Counted from the stretch's first letter, positions 7,202-16,809 are shown. The stretch is DNA of 64,000 nucleotides from Endoryza sp044226045 (GCA_044226045.1 JBGAHR010000010.1:44736-108735), one strand, 5' to 3'. Notes: generated by a model from the sequence alone, not told the origin. Translations and numbers: made by a program.

Positions 7202-9820
7202 TTAAACAGGGTTGGATGACTGACCCTTCCAGTTGATCTTCTTCACCTCGATGTTGCCCTTCGATACCTGCAGCGTTATTTTTCCGGCTTTGTTTGTTAC
7301 CGTACCGAATCCGGTTGCGGTCGAAATAAAGCAAACAAAATCACCGATGCGAGAATTTATATAGAGCGTTTTTTCCACCGCATCATAACGAAGACCTGTT
7401 AGCGCCTGTAGATAACCATAACTCGACAGCGCCCGTGCATACCAATGACCACACTCATACTCGTTAAAAGGATTTCTCACTTTTCCATCATACCGGTTGC
7501 GGCTGGCTCTTACAATATCGAGTCCTTCTTTGACATGTCCGGACAGCATCAGGTGTGAGGCGACCTGGTGTTCGATTCCTGTCCATACCTCGTCGCTGTA
7601 CACGAATGGCAGGGAAAGCTTGCCTCCCTTCGGCCAGCTGCAGAGGAGCAGGCCGCCTTCATCACCCAGTGCATAGGAGGGTCGTTGAGGATTCGCATGT
7701 TCGCTGAGGTTAGTTTTCAGATTGTATTTATGAACCGCTTTCAGGTGACTGCTTATTTGGCGGGGATCGACCGGATCGGGCAATCCGCATAGGCGGGCGA
7801 TCCAGGCGCCCAGAACACCATCAGACAAACAGCCTTTTCCATATTGGTATTTGGGTCCCTCTTTTTCCAGTAATGCTCTCGCCTCTTTGGAATATTCTCC
7901 ACCGAACGATTGCGCGGTGGCGGGATTCTGTGCCTGTAAACCGGTGAATTGAATTTTTTGGTAGAAGTATTCACCATCATACAGTTCTTTCTCCATAAAC
8001 TCTTTTCCCTTCTGTTGCAATACCCGATAGAAAGCGGTATCGCGTTGTAAATGGTTTCCCATTCGAATCACCGCTTCCAGGGCTCCGAGATAAAAACTGC
8101 CGTGCATGCCATCGGGCCCCCAGAATTCAATATCGTAGGTGTTGTGATGTGGTTCTTCTATCACGCCCTTGTGTTTGGGATCCCAGGTCTGAATGCAATA
8201 ATCCATGCTCTTCTGAACCATGGGGAATATCTTCCGCATCCATTCGTGATCGCCACTGATCCTCCATTCGCGATACACTTTCATGATTCCGCCCAGTTGC
8301 CCATCTGCTGCGGCATGAAACTCGTGGGTATTGGGTTGAATGGGCAGGTTGGCCCTGAAATTCTGATGACCCTTTTCATCCTGGTTCTCGCAAAATTCTG
8401 TAGCCCGAAGTGATCTTTCCAGGTTGGGAAAAAGATGAGCGATGGCTTGTGCGTAATTCCAAACATGCGTGCAGGTGCCATGACAACATCCCCAGGTATC
8501 ACCACAGCCTTCCCAGTTCCACAACCTGCCATCGTATTGCCGCATGACCGTCGGCGATTTCAGAATGGAAAGATTGCAGGCAATGGCTTCCATCACTTCC
8601 GCAGGCAAACTGCTTTTATAAAAAGCATCTGTAAACAGCGTTGACTGTTGTTTTAGTTCGTTGTAATGAGCTGACCAGTATTCGGTCACTTCAACGATAT
8701 CTTTAAACCGGGAGCTGTACCAGGGCTTATAATATTTATTGTTGAAATCATGATCATATGGATCGAGTCCAATATCGGCAGGAGAGTTACAGCAACCTGA
8801 GGCCGGATCGCAATCCTGTTTGCTTTTTCCAATACCGCCGAAACTGAGATCGCTCTCAGGGGTATACCAGGCAAACAAAACCTGGATGGTTTTACTGGCT
8901 CCGGGTTTCAGGATCATGGGTACATACAATGAAGCGCCCGGTGCATTTTTTTCTACCGGATCATTCTGAACCGGTGTTCCTTCCTTTACCCGGTTCCAGG
9001 CCATCGTTAACGGATCCCACCAGCCGCCTCTGAACCAGCAATGATCAACGATCGTTCCGGCATCGGTTGTCCATATCGCGAAATCAGAGGGTAACAATTT
9101 TTCTTTGGTTCCTTTTTCTTTCAGCACAAATCCATTCTTCAAGGGCGCAATGCTGTTGTCTCCTTTGTCGATCGCCAGAAATTGGCGGGCATTAAAGGAA
9201 AAAACCGCTTCCTGTGTTTGCGCGGAGGTATTGGTAAACCGGTATTCGATTGCGCCAACGGGCATCCCGGAATTGTTTTCATCCCCGGGAATAAAAGGAC
9301 TCCATCCTGTTAGTTTTACGGCAAGGGGGATGTCTTTATCGCTGATATCAATAGTGGCAAACGGAAATCGCGTAAGAAATCGGGCTTCATGAAAATGGGG
9401 CAGACCCGTTGTTGCCCCTCCGGCGCCATTACCGGCATTGCTGAAACCAAATTTTTTCCAGTCGGGCACGGGGCCTTCCAGTAATTTGGCGCCATTGGGA
9501 ATTCCCTTTACACAGATCGCGGCGAAAAACCCGGGTTCATTAAACACTTCGGGCCGGTTGCGGACAGAAACATGTGAAATCGCACCGGTGCCTTCCAGGC
9601 AAAACATCCCTGCACCTAGTCCACCGATCGGGAATGCCACCCGATTCAGATTGGCACCGGTATAATAATCATTGTACTTCCTGGGCGATTTGTCAAAGGC
9701 CTCGTTGGGCGGGCTTTGTTTGCCGGGAGTGGCGGCCAGGCTGGTGTCGATCATGGCTGCAGATACTCCACCAACAGCCAGATTTTTCAGAAAGGAGCGA
9801 CGGCCCTTGGGTTGACTCAT
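7202..9820 (-). CDS. GH116-like beta-glucosidase (GBA2/DUF608 type), Tat-exported
   Basis: Large glycoside hydrolase, 872 residues from the chosen start. An N-terminal beta domain (about 60-400) is followed by an (alpha/alpha)6 catalytic domain (about 430-840), the architecture of bile-acid/glucosylceramide beta-glucosidases. The block around LWNWEGCGDTWGCCHGTCTH and the later HNTYDIEFWGPDG are family active-site stretches. By analogy with GBA2, the Glu of NWEG and the Asp of NTYD are the likely nucleophile and acid/base (inference). I chose the start at 9820 because it gives a twin-arginine signal, GRRSFLKN, plus a hydrophobic stretch. The frame extends 24 codons further upstream. Exported and probably co-transcribed with the oxidoreductase gene downstream. 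The true substrate is not visible. Confidence 0.82.
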   Translation of the reverse strand: MSQPKGRRSFLKNLAVGGVSAAMIDTSLAATPGKQSPPNEAFDKSPRKYNDYYTGANLNRVAFPIGGLGAGMFCLEGTGAISHVSVRNRPEVFNEPGFFAAICVKGIPNGAKLLEGPVPDWKKFGFSNAGNGAGGATTGLPHFHEARFLTRFPFATIDISDKDIPLAVKLTGWSPFIPGDENNSGMPVGAIEYRFTNTSAQTQEAVFSFNARQFLAIDKGDNSIAPLKNGFVLKEKGTKEKLLPSDFAIWTTDAGTIVDHCWFRGGWWDPLTMAWNRVKEGTPVQNDPVEKNAPGASLYVPMILKPGASKTIQVLFAWYTPESDLSFGGIGKSKQDCDPASGCCNSPADIGLDPYDHDFNNKYYKPWYSSRFKDIVEVTEYWSAHYNELKQQSTLFTDAFYKSSLPAEVMEAIACNLSILKSPTVMRQYDGRLWNWEGCGDTWGCCHGTCTHVWNYAQAIAHLFPNLERSLRATEFCENQDEKGHQNFRANLPIQPNTHEFHAAADGQLGGIMKVYREWRISGDHEWMRKIFPMVQKSMDYCIQTWDPKHKGVIEEPHHNTYDIEFWGPDGMHGSFYLGALEAVIRMGNHLQRDTAFYRVLQQKGKEFMEKELYDGEYFYQKIQFTGLQAQNPATAQSFGGEYSKEARALLEKEGPKYQYGKGCLSDGVLGAWIARLCGLPDPVDPRQISSHLKAVHKYNLKTNLSEHANPQRPSYALGDEGGLLLCSWPKGGKLSLPFVYSDEVWTGIEHQVASHLMLSGHVKEGLDIVRASRNRYDGKVRNPFNEYECGHWYARALSSYGYLQALTGLRYDAVEKTLYINSRIGDFVCFISTATGFGTVTNKAGKITLQVSKGNIEVKKINWKGQSSNPV

Positions 9821-10009
9821 AGCAGGAAATTTCATCAATGTAATAAATAAGCGCCAATGGCCCATCGGGAATCGGCCGGATTTTCCCTTCATTTCCAGGA
9901 GTCTGTGGCTATCAATGACGCAATAACCCTCTTTAGGTGAACAGTTGGTAGTAATTGATCATCATATAGTCAGAACCCTTAATTTTACACCCTTATTTTA
10001 AAACCGACT

Positions 10010-10990
10010 ATGCCGCAGGATAAAAACCGACAATTTCTTGATTTTGAGAAGCCGATCAAAGATATGTTCGACGATATTGAGAAGCAGAAAGCATCGGCAG
10101 AAAAGAATCCCAAGGTTGATTATAGCGTACCGATTCAACAATTGGAAGCTGCCATAATCGAAAAACGTAAGGAGATCACCCGCAACCTTACGCCCTGGCA
10201 GCGCGTGCAGTTGAGTCGTCATCCGGATCGCCCCTACACACAGAAGTACATTGAGAAAATATTCACCGATTTCGTAGAGCTGTTTGGCGACCGGAATGTG
10301 AAAGACGATAAAGCCATGATTGGTGGTTTGGCCTCCCTCGATGGACAAACTGTAATGGTGATCGGTCACCAGAAAGGCATCAATACCAAAATGCGCCAGT
10401 TGAGAAATTTTGGTATGGCCAATCCGGAAGGATATCGCAAAGCACTCCGCCTGATGAAAATGGCAGAGAAATTCAACAAGCCTGTTATCACTTTCATCGA
10501 TACTCCCGGTGCTTATCCCGGAATGGAAGCGGAAGAACGTGGACAGGGAGAAGCCATTGCCCGCAATATTTACGAAATGATGCGCCTCAAGGTGCCGGTT
10601 ATTTGTGTAATCATTGGAGAAGGAGCTTCCGGCGGTGCATTGGGAATTGGAGTGGGTGATCGCGTGTTCATGCTTGAAAACTCCTGGTACACCGTTATCT
10701 CCCCGGAGAACTGTAGCTCCATACTTTGGCGTAGCTGGGATCAGAAAGAAAAAGCAGCCGAGCAACTCAAGCTCACTGCCGATAATATGTTCAATTTTGG
10801 TTTGATCGATCAGATCATTCCCGAACCGATTGGGGGCGCTCACTGGAACTACAGCGAAGCCGCTTCCCTGCTTAAACCTTACCTGATTAATACCATTGCA
10901 GAACTTCAACAGTTCGATCCCGAAGAACGCGTACGAAAACGGATTGAGAAGTTTGGCAAGATGGGATTCTGGAATGAAGTCAGCGTATAA
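10010..10990 (+). CDS. accA: Acetyl-CoA carboxylase carboxyltransferase subunit alpha
   Basis: AccA transfers CO2 from carboxybiotin to acetyl-CoA together with AccD, the first committed step of fatty-acid synthesis, in the cytosol. The product is 326 residues, normal for AccA. It shows the N-terminal FEKPIKDM helix, TPWQRVQLSRHPDRPYT, the crotonase-fold core with FIDTPGAYPGMEAEERGQGEAIA and the oxyanion-hole glycines in GEGASGGALGIGVGD. It lies alone in front of dapA, about 110 nt apart. accD is not in the window, as is usual for separate acc loci. Confidence 0.97.
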   Translation: MPQDKNRQFLDFEKPIKDMFDDIEKQKASAEKNPKVDYSVPIQQLEAAIIEKRKEITRNLTPWQRVQLSRHPDRPYTQKYIEKIFTDFVELFGDRNVKDDKAMIGGLASLDGQTVMVIGHQKGINTKMRQLRNFGMANPEGYRKALRLMKMAEKFNKPVITFIDTPGAYPGMEAEERGQGEAIARNIYEMMRLKVPVICVIIGEGASGGALGIGVGDRVFMLENSWYTVISPENCSSILWRSWDQKEKAAEQLKLTADNMFNFGLIDQIIPEPIGGAHWNYSEAASLLKPYLINTIAELQQFDPEERVRKRIEKFGKMGFWNEVSV

Positions 10991-11102
10991 TCGTTAAACA
11001 CTGTTATTACGTCGTTTCATTTCCCGATCCTTGCGGACTTCCCGGGACAAACTCTCCATTTACAACCAGATTCAATCAGGAAGCTTTAAAAAACCAACTA
11101 TA

Positions 11103-11984
11103 ATGTCTCTCCAAAAAATATTACGCGGAACCGGTGTGGCGCTGGTTACACCTTTTAAATCAAATGATGAAGTAGACCTGGCAGCGCTGGGTAAAGTAAT
11201 TGATCATGTCATCAAAGGCGGAGTGGAATACATCGTTACCCTGGGTACCACCGGTGAAACGCCCACTTTGTCGAAAGAAGAAAAAATTGCGATCATCCAG
11301 TTTACCTGCGAAAAAATTTCCGGTCGGGTGCCGGTAGTCGTGGGAGTGGGTGGTAACGATACACATTCGCTGATCAAAGATCTCGAAACATTTCCCCTGG
11401 ATAAAGCAGTGGCGGTATTGAGCGCAAGCCCTTATTACAACAAACCCTCACAGGAAGGATTGTTCCAGCATTACAAAGCGCTGGCCGCGGCCTCTCCCAA
11501 GCCATTATTATTATACAATGTTCCCGGCAGAACAGGAAGAAACCTCAGCGCCGAAACGACACTCCGGTTGGCCAATGAGGTAAAGAATATTGCAGGTATC
11601 AAAGAAGCCAGCGGAGACATGGGACAATGTATGCAGATATTAAAAAACAAACCCCGCCAGTTTATGGTGGTCAGTGGCGATGATGCACTCGTGTTGCCGC
11701 AGATTGCCTGTGGTATGGAAGGCGTGATCAGCGTGGCTGCGAATGCATTCCCCAAAAAGTTCTCTGAAATGGTTCGCCAGTGCCTGGCCGGTGATTTCGC
11801 CAAAGGAAAAAAACTGAATGATGAATTGATGGAAGCATACGATCTGATGTTTGCTGAAAACAACCCGGCCGGTGTGAAAGCCTTCATGACAGAAATGGGT
11901 TTGCTGAAGAATCACCTCCGTCTGCCAATGGTTCCGCTTAGTGAAGGATACCATCAGAAAGTTAAAGCCTACCTGAAAAAGTAA
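11103..11984 (+). CDS. dapA: 4-hydroxy-tetrahydrodipicolinate synthase
   Basis: DapA condenses pyruvate with aspartate semialdehyde, the first step committed to lysine and diaminopimelate. The protein is a 293-residue TIM barrel with the TLGTTGE motif (residues 46-52), Tyr138 in LLYNVPGRTG and the Schiff-base Lys167 in GIKEASGD. I start it at 11103 (MSLQKILRGTGVALVTPF). The frame extends upstream only to a TTG and the added residues look noncoding. A strong intrinsic terminator follows within 31-74 nt of the stop. Confidence 0.97.
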   Translation: MSLQKILRGTGVALVTPFKSNDEVDLAALGKVIDHVIKGGVEYIVTLGTTGETPTLSKEEKIAIIQFTCEKISGRVPVVVGVGGNDTHSLIKDLETFPLDKAVAVLSASPYYNKPSQEGLFQHYKALAAASPKPLLLYNVPGRTGRNLSAETTLRLANEVKNIAGIKEASGDMGQCMQILKNKPRQFMVVSGDDALVLPQIACGMEGVISVAANAFPKKFSEMVRQCLAGDFAKGKKLNDELMEAYDLMFAENNPAGVKAFMTEMGLLKNHLRLPMVPLSEGYHQKVKAYLKK

Positions 11985-12014
11985 GCAGTAATTCAAGTAA
12001 CGTTATTGAATACG

Positions 12015-12058
12015 AATCCCCGGCCTGCAGCGCAATGATGACAGACCGGGGATTTTTT
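12015..12058 (+). terminator. Intrinsic terminator after dapA
   Basis: AATCCCCGG (12015-12023) pairs perfectly with CCGGGGATT (12046-12054), followed by a T run to 12058. It separates dapA from the convergent TlpA-like gene. Confidence 0.85.
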
Positions 12059-12071
12059 ATTGAGATTCTTT

Positions 12072-13265
12072 TCAGGATTTTCCAAATAGAGAGGTCAGCA
12101 GTTGATCCAGCGGACCTTCTTCCTCTCCGAATCTTCCAATAATTTTTCCATCCCGATCGATCAGGATCTTGGTAGGGAGGGAATGTATCCCGAACAGCTC
12201 ACTGATGTCGTTGGGATTGTCTTCTCCCTTGCGGATCTTGTCCCAATCCAATCCTCTCAATACATGCAGCCAGGGCAGTCCGTCTTTATCTACTGCTTTT
12301 TTCCAGGCATCCGGGTTGCTGTCATCATCAGATACGCCAATGAACTCAATGCCTTTGTCTTTGTACCGGGTATACAGCTCTTTCAGGTGGGGATTGCCTT
12401 TTCGGCAGGGTACACACCAGCTTGCCCAGAAATCCAGCAGGACGTATTTCCCTTTGAAATCCGATAATTTGATGTTGTCGCCCGTAATGGTTTTGGCCGC
12501 GAAATCCTTTGCGATGCTCCCTGGTGAACCGGCTTTCAGCTTGGCGTATTCTTTTTCCAGCAACTTCCCGTCTGCGCTGTTGCGAACGGTTGGGCTCATG
12601 CGATTCAGATAAGACAACAGGGTATCGGCCGACATATCGCTGACATGAAATCTCAGTTCGTGTGCGGTAACAAAAGATTGCGGGTATTGGTGAAAGAAAT
12701 CGAGTTGTATTTTCACGATCTCTTCCCGGAAAGGATCCATGCTGTTTCGGATCTCTTCCAGGATGGCTTTCAGGGAATCCAGTTGGCGCTCAGTAGCCCC
12801 TTTCTTTCTCATGGAGATGAATTCCTGGTTTTTCGCTTCGTATTTTTTAGAGATGGGCTCGATCTTTTTATAGACAGGGGCCAGTCTTTTTTGCATTTCC
12901 CGGTTCTCTATATCAGACTTCGATCCCGTCAGCTGGTAATCCTGGAAGTTGGAAGCATTAAGTCGAATGGATTGTTTGCCCGGCTCGAAGTACACCGTCA
13001 CCGCCCGTGCATCCTGGCTATAGGCATTCGGATACGTTGACAGCGTGGCCAGTGAAACCTGGTCGATGGATGCGTGGTACACAAAGCGATTTTTTTCCAC
13101 CGGCAGGCTGTCTCTTATCCAAACTCCTTTACTGTTTGTAAAGGCCAGGTATATTTTGGCAGGGGCCTGACCGCTGAACTCACCCGACAGATCAAAAGTG
13201 GAGGCAGACTGGGAATAGGCCCGAACAGACAGGCTGATCGCCAGGAAGAACAGTACATTTTTCAT
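12072..13265 (-). CDS. TlpA-like thiol-disulfide oxidoreductase with DUF4369 domain
   Basis: Periplasmic thioredoxin-fold protein of 397 residues. A signal peptide (about 1-19) precedes a DUF4369-type beta domain (about 24-120), a charged helical linker (about 130-240) and a TlpA/AhpC-type thioredoxin domain. The catalytic CxxC is in FWASWCVPCRKG (about 280-290) and a cis-Pro loop follows in HSLPTKILID. Such proteins are abundant in Bacteroidota and are thought to reduce disulfides in exported or respiratory proteins. It is convergent with dapA and has no obvious partner next to it. Confidence 0.9.
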   Translation of the reverse strand: MKNVLFFLAISLSVRAYSQSASTFDLSGEFSGQAPAKIYLAFTNSKGVWIRDSLPVEKNRFVYHASIDQVSLATLSTYPNAYSQDARAVTVYFEPGKQSIRLNASNFQDYQLTGSKSDIENREMQKRLAPVYKKIEPISKKYEAKNQEFISMRKKGATERQLDSLKAILEEIRNSMDPFREEIVKIQLDFFHQYPQSFVTAHELRFHVSDMSADTLLSYLNRMSPTVRNSADGKLLEKEYAKLKAGSPGSIAKDFAAKTITGDNIKLSDFKGKYVLLDFWASWCVPCRKGNPHLKELYTRYKDKGIEFIGVSDDDSNPDAWKKAVDKDGLPWLHVLRGLDWDKIRKGEDNPNDISELFGIHSLPTKILIDRDGKIIGRFGEEEGPLDQLLTSLFGKS

Positions 13266-13313
13266 TGCTGAATGTTTTTGAAACGGCGGGTAAATAAAGG
13301 TAGGAATTTAAGC

Positions 13314-14216
13314 CTATACTTTATAAGTAACACCTTCGATAGCCAGGCTGGTATTGGGGAACACCTCTTTCGCCTCCTGCTCAAATATGTCTATTTTATC
13401 GTATTTGCTACTGAAATGTCCGATCAACAATTTCTTCACTTCGCTTTTCAATGCGATGGTGGCCGCCTGCACGGTAGTAGCATGAAAACGGGCAGCGGCT
13501 CTTTCGGATAGTTCTTTCAGATAGGTTGTTTCATGGTAAAGCAGGTCTACACCCTTTACTACTTCAATCAGTTCCTCATCATAAATGGTATCGGCGCAAA
13601 AAGCGTATGACTTGGGCCTGGGGGCCGGTTCTGTCACCCATTCATTTTGTATGATCTCTCCGCTTTTGGTTGTATAGTTTTCCCCCCATTTCAAACGATC
13701 GTAAAAGGAAGCCGGCACCTGGTATTGAACCGCTTTTTCCGGATTGATCCGGCGGGGTGGCTTAATCTGTTCAAATTTGAATCCGAAGCAGGGGATGCGA
13801 TGTTTGGTGGGAAAGCAACTTACCTGCAGCCGGTCTGTTTTAAACAACACCGCCGCTCCGGTGAGCGGATGGAAGTGAATGGTATAGGGAAGCCTCGATT
13901 GAGCCGCTTCGAATTGCATGTCCAGCATTTTCTTCACGGGCTCGGGGGCATAGAGGTGAAGATCCTGTTCGCGGTTGAGCAGTCCCATGCTATTCAGAAA
14001 GCCCGGTAAACCGAAATAGTGATCGCCATGCAGATGAGATATAAAGATGTGATTGATCCGTCCCCAACGGATCTTGTAGCGAACAAGCTGCATCTGGGTT
14101 CCTTCTCCACAATCTACCAGGAAGAGTTGATCATCCAGGGTAACCACTTGTGAGGTGGGATGTCGATCAAAAGCCGGTAACGCCGAATTATTGCCAAGTA
14201 TGGTAACGCCAAGCAT
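13314..14216 (-). CDS. rnz: Ribonuclease Z
   Basis: Zinc-dependent endonuclease that trims the 3' trailer of tRNA precursors. 300 residues, the short bacterial form. The metallo-beta-lactamase signature HLHGDH is at 61-66. Further ligands are visible in FCADTIYDEEL (Asp), the LLYHETTYLKE stretch and the C-terminal LLIGHFSSKY. The substrate-binding exosite region lies between about 150 and 200. It stands by itself on the minus strand between two genes of unrelated function, so regulation is not evident. Confidence 0.95.
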   Translation of the reverse strand: MLGVTILGNNSALPAFDRHPTSQVVTLDDQLFLVDCGEGTQMQLVRYKIRWGRINHIFISHLHGDHYFGLPGFLNSMGLLNREQDLHLYAPEPVKKMLDMQFEAAQSRLPYTIHFHPLTGAAVLFKTDRLQVSCFPTKHRIPCFGFKFEQIKPPRRINPEKAVQYQVPASFYDRLKWGENYTTKSGEIIQNEWVTEPAPRPKSYAFCADTIYDEELIEVVKGVDLLYHETTYLKELSERAAARFHATTVQAATIALKSEVKKLLIGHFSSKYDKIDIFEQEAKEVFPNTSLAIEGVTYKV

Positions 14217-14268
14217 CTGCTGTTAGTAAAGGATAAGATTCACTATATCGGCAAGTTAGGAAATTTAA

Positions 14269-14907
14269 TCACTGGTTCTTAAAATCTCCGCGTTTCCATG
14301 CTTTAATGAATTCATTCCAGGCAAACGGGTTGAAGATATTCTGGGGGGGCGCCTGTCCGTAATAATAATACCGACGGGCATTATTATTCAACATAATATT
14401 CGAATTCTCCCTGCCATCCGTCGGCAGTCCTTTGGCCAGTATGCGTCTTTTACCGGCTTCCGTATTTTTTCGGGCGATTTCGTAGTCGTCATCCGGGATG
14501 TCCACATTTACGAAGTCTCTTTCGAACTGTTCGCGGGTGGGTCTTGGACGAATGATTGTGACCGGCAGATACTGGGTATCCTTAACCATCAGTTGAATAA
14601 GGGTATGTTGGTTGCCTTCCAGGCTACGGGAAATTTCCACTGTTTTGGGCTTGAATCCGATGGAGGTAAACTCTATTTTGTCCCCCTTCAATACTACGAT
14701 GGTGAACACCCCCTGTTCGTTGGTGAAGGTACCCTGGTTTCGGCCTACCACTTTAACGGTCACGGCCGGGATACCCATTAGACTATCGGCAGTCATCACC
14801 AATCCATTCAATTGAATGACTGAATCTTTCAGTTTTTCGAACTGGGCCTTTGATGCGATGGGGGCTATGAGAATCAACAGTAAACAAAAAAGTAGCATTC
14901 TTTTCAT
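14269..14907 (-). CDS. Secreted carboxypeptidase-regulatory-like domain protein
   Basis: 212-residue exported protein of unknown role. After a signal peptide (MKRMLLFCLLLILIAPIAS) comes a CarboxypepD_reg-like beta sandwich (about 33-105) with GRNQGTFTNEQGVFTIVVLKGD, a pattern common in Bacteroidota surface proteins and TonB-receptor plugs. The C-terminal third (about 115-212) is Arg/Asn/Tyr rich, with no domain I recognise. I choose ATG 14907 because the upstream alternative is a TTG. It is divergent from mrp. A structural or envelope role is possible but unproven. Confidence 0.75.
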   Translation of the reverse strand: MKRMLLFCLLLILIAPIASKAQFEKLKDSVIQLNGLVMTADSLMGIPAVTVKVVGRNQGTFTNEQGVFTIVVLKGDKIEFTSIGFKPKTVEISRSLEGNQHTLIQLMVKDTQYLPVTIIRPRPTREQFERDFVNVDIPDDDYEIARKNTEAGKRRILAKGLPTDGRENSNIMLNNNARRYYYYGQAPPQNIFNPFAWNEFIKAWKRGDFKNQ

Positions 14908-14967
14908 CGTGACCAAATATACAGGATAGATTCAAAATTGTTTCAACAAAATCCACCGGGCAATGGT

Positions 14968-14975
14968 TAATTTTG
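14968..14975 (+). promoter_or_regulatory. Probable -7 element of the mrp promoter
   Basis: TAATTTTG matches TAnnTTTG and lies 36 nt before the mrp start codon. A TTG further upstream is spaced 27 nt away, longer than the usual 19-21, so the -33 half is doubtful. Confidence 0.4.
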
Positions 14976-15011
14976 CCTTGCAAATGAATCTTTAACAAAA
15001 CAGTTACACAG

Positions 15012-16109
15012 ATGACCAGCGAGCAGATTTTAAGTGCGTTGAGTAATGTTCAGGAACCCGACCTGGGGAAAGACATTGTATCCTTAAACATGGTAAAAGA
15101 CATCGCCATAAATGATAAAAATGTATCCTTTACGGTGGTGCTCACCACACCAGCCTGTCCGATGAAGGATATGATCCGGAATGCCTGCGTAAATGCGGTG
15201 AAATTACTGGTAGACAAGCAGGCTGATGTAAAAGTGAATTTCACAGCCAATACCAGCTCCAATCGGAAAGACGGACAATCCTTGCTGCCGAATGTGAAAA
15301 ATATCATTGCGGTGGTGAGTGGAAAAGGAGGGGTGGGGAAGAGTACGGTCTCTGCCAACCTGGCGATAGCCCTGGCACAGGGTGGGGCAAAGGTCGGTCT
15401 GATGGACGCCGATATTTATGGTCCGAGTGTTCCCATCATGTTTGGGGTGCGCGACCAGCGACCCATGATGATGGATCTCGGCCAGGAAAAAGGGATGATC
15501 GTTCCATTGGAAAAATACGGCATCAAACTGATGAGTATCGGGTTGCTGGTGGATGAAAAGAGCGCCATTGTGTGGAGAGGCCCCATGGCAAGCAGCGCCA
15601 TCAGGCAATTCGTTACCGAGGTTTACTGGGATGAACTGGATTACCTGATCATCGACATGCCACCGGGTACCGGCGATATTCACCTGACGCTTGTGCAAAC
15701 CGTACCCGTTACCGGCGTGGTAGTAGTTACTACGCCACAGGAAGTAGCCCTGGCCGATGCGAAAAAAGCCATTGCGATGTTTGGACAGGCACAGATCAAG
15801 GTTCCGATTATTGGAATGGTAGAGAACATGAGTTATTTCACACCCGCAGAATTGCCGGGAAACAAATACTACATTTTCGGAAAAGAAGGAGGCAAAAAAC
15901 TGGCCGATGAATATGAAATTCCTTTCCTCGGACAGATACCCCTCGTGCAATCCATCCGCGAAGGTGGTGATATGGGAGAACCAGCGATGGTGGGCGGAGA
16001 GGAAATAACCAAACAGGCATTTATTGACTTTGCGGCCAGCGCGGTTAGAAGTATTTCTATGCGTAACGCCAATATGGCTGCCACCAAAGTACTCGAAGTG
16101 ATGGTGTAA
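15012..16109 (+). CDS. mrp: Mrp/ApbC-type iron-sulfur carrier ATPase
   Basis: P-loop scaffold that delivers Fe-S clusters to apoproteins. 365 residues: an N-terminal MIP18/DUF59 domain (1-80) with TTPACPMKD, then a deviant Walker A GKGGVGKS (104-111), DADIYGPSVP and the Walker B region LIIDMPPGTGD. Most Mrp proteins carry a C-terminal CxxC that holds the bridging cluster. Here that place reads ENMSYFTPAELPGNKYYIFG with no cysteine pair, a variant I associate with Bacteroidota. Cluster binding would then have to use other residues. The next gene begins 29 nt downstream, so co-transcription is possible. Confidence 0.92.
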   Translation: MTSEQILSALSNVQEPDLGKDIVSLNMVKDIAINDKNVSFTVVLTTPACPMKDMIRNACVNAVKLLVDKQADVKVNFTANTSSNRKDGQSLLPNVKNIIAVVSGKGGVGKSTVSANLAIALAQGGAKVGLMDADIYGPSVPIMFGVRDQRPMMMDLGQEKGMIVPLEKYGIKLMSIGLLVDEKSAIVWRGPMASSAIRQFVTEVYWDELDYLIIDMPPGTGDIHLTLVQTVPVTGVVVVTTPQEVALADAKKAIAMFGQAQIKVPIIGMVENMSYFTPAELPGNKYYIFGKEGGKKLADEYEIPFLGQIPLVQSIREGGDMGEPAMVGGEEITKQAFIDFAASAVRSISMRNANMAATKVLEVMV

Positions 16110-16138
16110 CTGCCCAACAACCACAATTATCAAACAAT

Positions 16139-16771
16139 ATGTATCAGCTTCCCTATTTCACCGAACAGGACAGCGATAAAGTGATCGAGTTCATGAAGAA
16201 TCACCCTTTCGCTATCCTGACCGGTTGCCATGAAAACAGAACCGTTGCCACCCAGATCCCCCTGCTGCTGGAGGAAAGGGAAGGAAAATTATTCCTGCTG
16301 GGGCACATGATGAGAAAGCAGGATCATCACCTGACATTCGAAAAAAATCCGGAGACGCTCGTATTGTTTACCGGTCCGCATACCTATGTAAGCGCCACTC
16401 TTTACAGCAACCCCTCACAGGGAAGCACCTGGAATTACATGACGGTACATGCACGCGGCACTTTGCGGTTTACCGATGACAACGGGTTGGTGGATATCAT
16501 GCGCCGGCTCACGTTGTTTTTCGAAGGCAACAATTCGGCATCTGCCACGGTCTTCGATAATCTACCGGAAGAGTATACTCGAAAAATGATGAAGAGCATT
16601 GTCGGTTTTGAAATTGAAGTGAAGGAAATAAAGAACGTGTTCAAGCTGAGCCAGAACAGGGATGAAACCAGTTTTCACTCTATCGTGAAACACCTGGAAA
16701 CTGGCGACCACGATTCGAGGGTGATTGCCGGTGAAATGAAGCAACGTGCTTCACAATTATTTAATCAGTAG
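16139..16771 (+). CDS. PaiB-like FMN-binding protein
   Basis: 210-residue split-barrel flavoprotein of the PaiB (FMN-binding negative transcriptional regulator) family. Visible family features are the N-terminal YQLPYFTEQD, the strand NHPFAILTG, the HMMRKQDHH block and TWNYMTVHARGTLRF. The last of these corresponds to the conserved TWNY-VH region that contacts flavin. In Bacillus, PaiB influences sporulation and protease genes, but in Bacteroidota the role is unknown and an oxidoreductase function is equally plausible. It lies 29 nt downstream of mrp. Confidence 0.88.
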   Translation: MYQLPYFTEQDSDKVIEFMKNHPFAILTGCHENRTVATQIPLLLEEREGKLFLLGHMMRKQDHHLTFEKNPETLVLFTGPHTYVSATLYSNPSQGSTWNYMTVHARGTLRFTDDNGLVDIMRRLTLFFEGNNSASATVFDNLPEEYTRKMMKSIVGFEIEVKEIKNVFKLSQNRDETSFHSIVKHLETGDHDSRVIAGEMKQRASQLFNQ

Positions 16772-16809
16772 AAGGAGCGATATTTGTGACAGCTCACTAA
16801 TCTTGCAGT

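Noticed and set aside
9998..10909. 303-codon minus-strand frame opposite accA
   Set aside because: Shadow of a highly conserved gene; no recognisable protein features.
15204..16133. 309-codon minus-strand frame opposite mrp
   Set aside because: His/Gln-rich composition typical of an antisense frame; mrp is certain.
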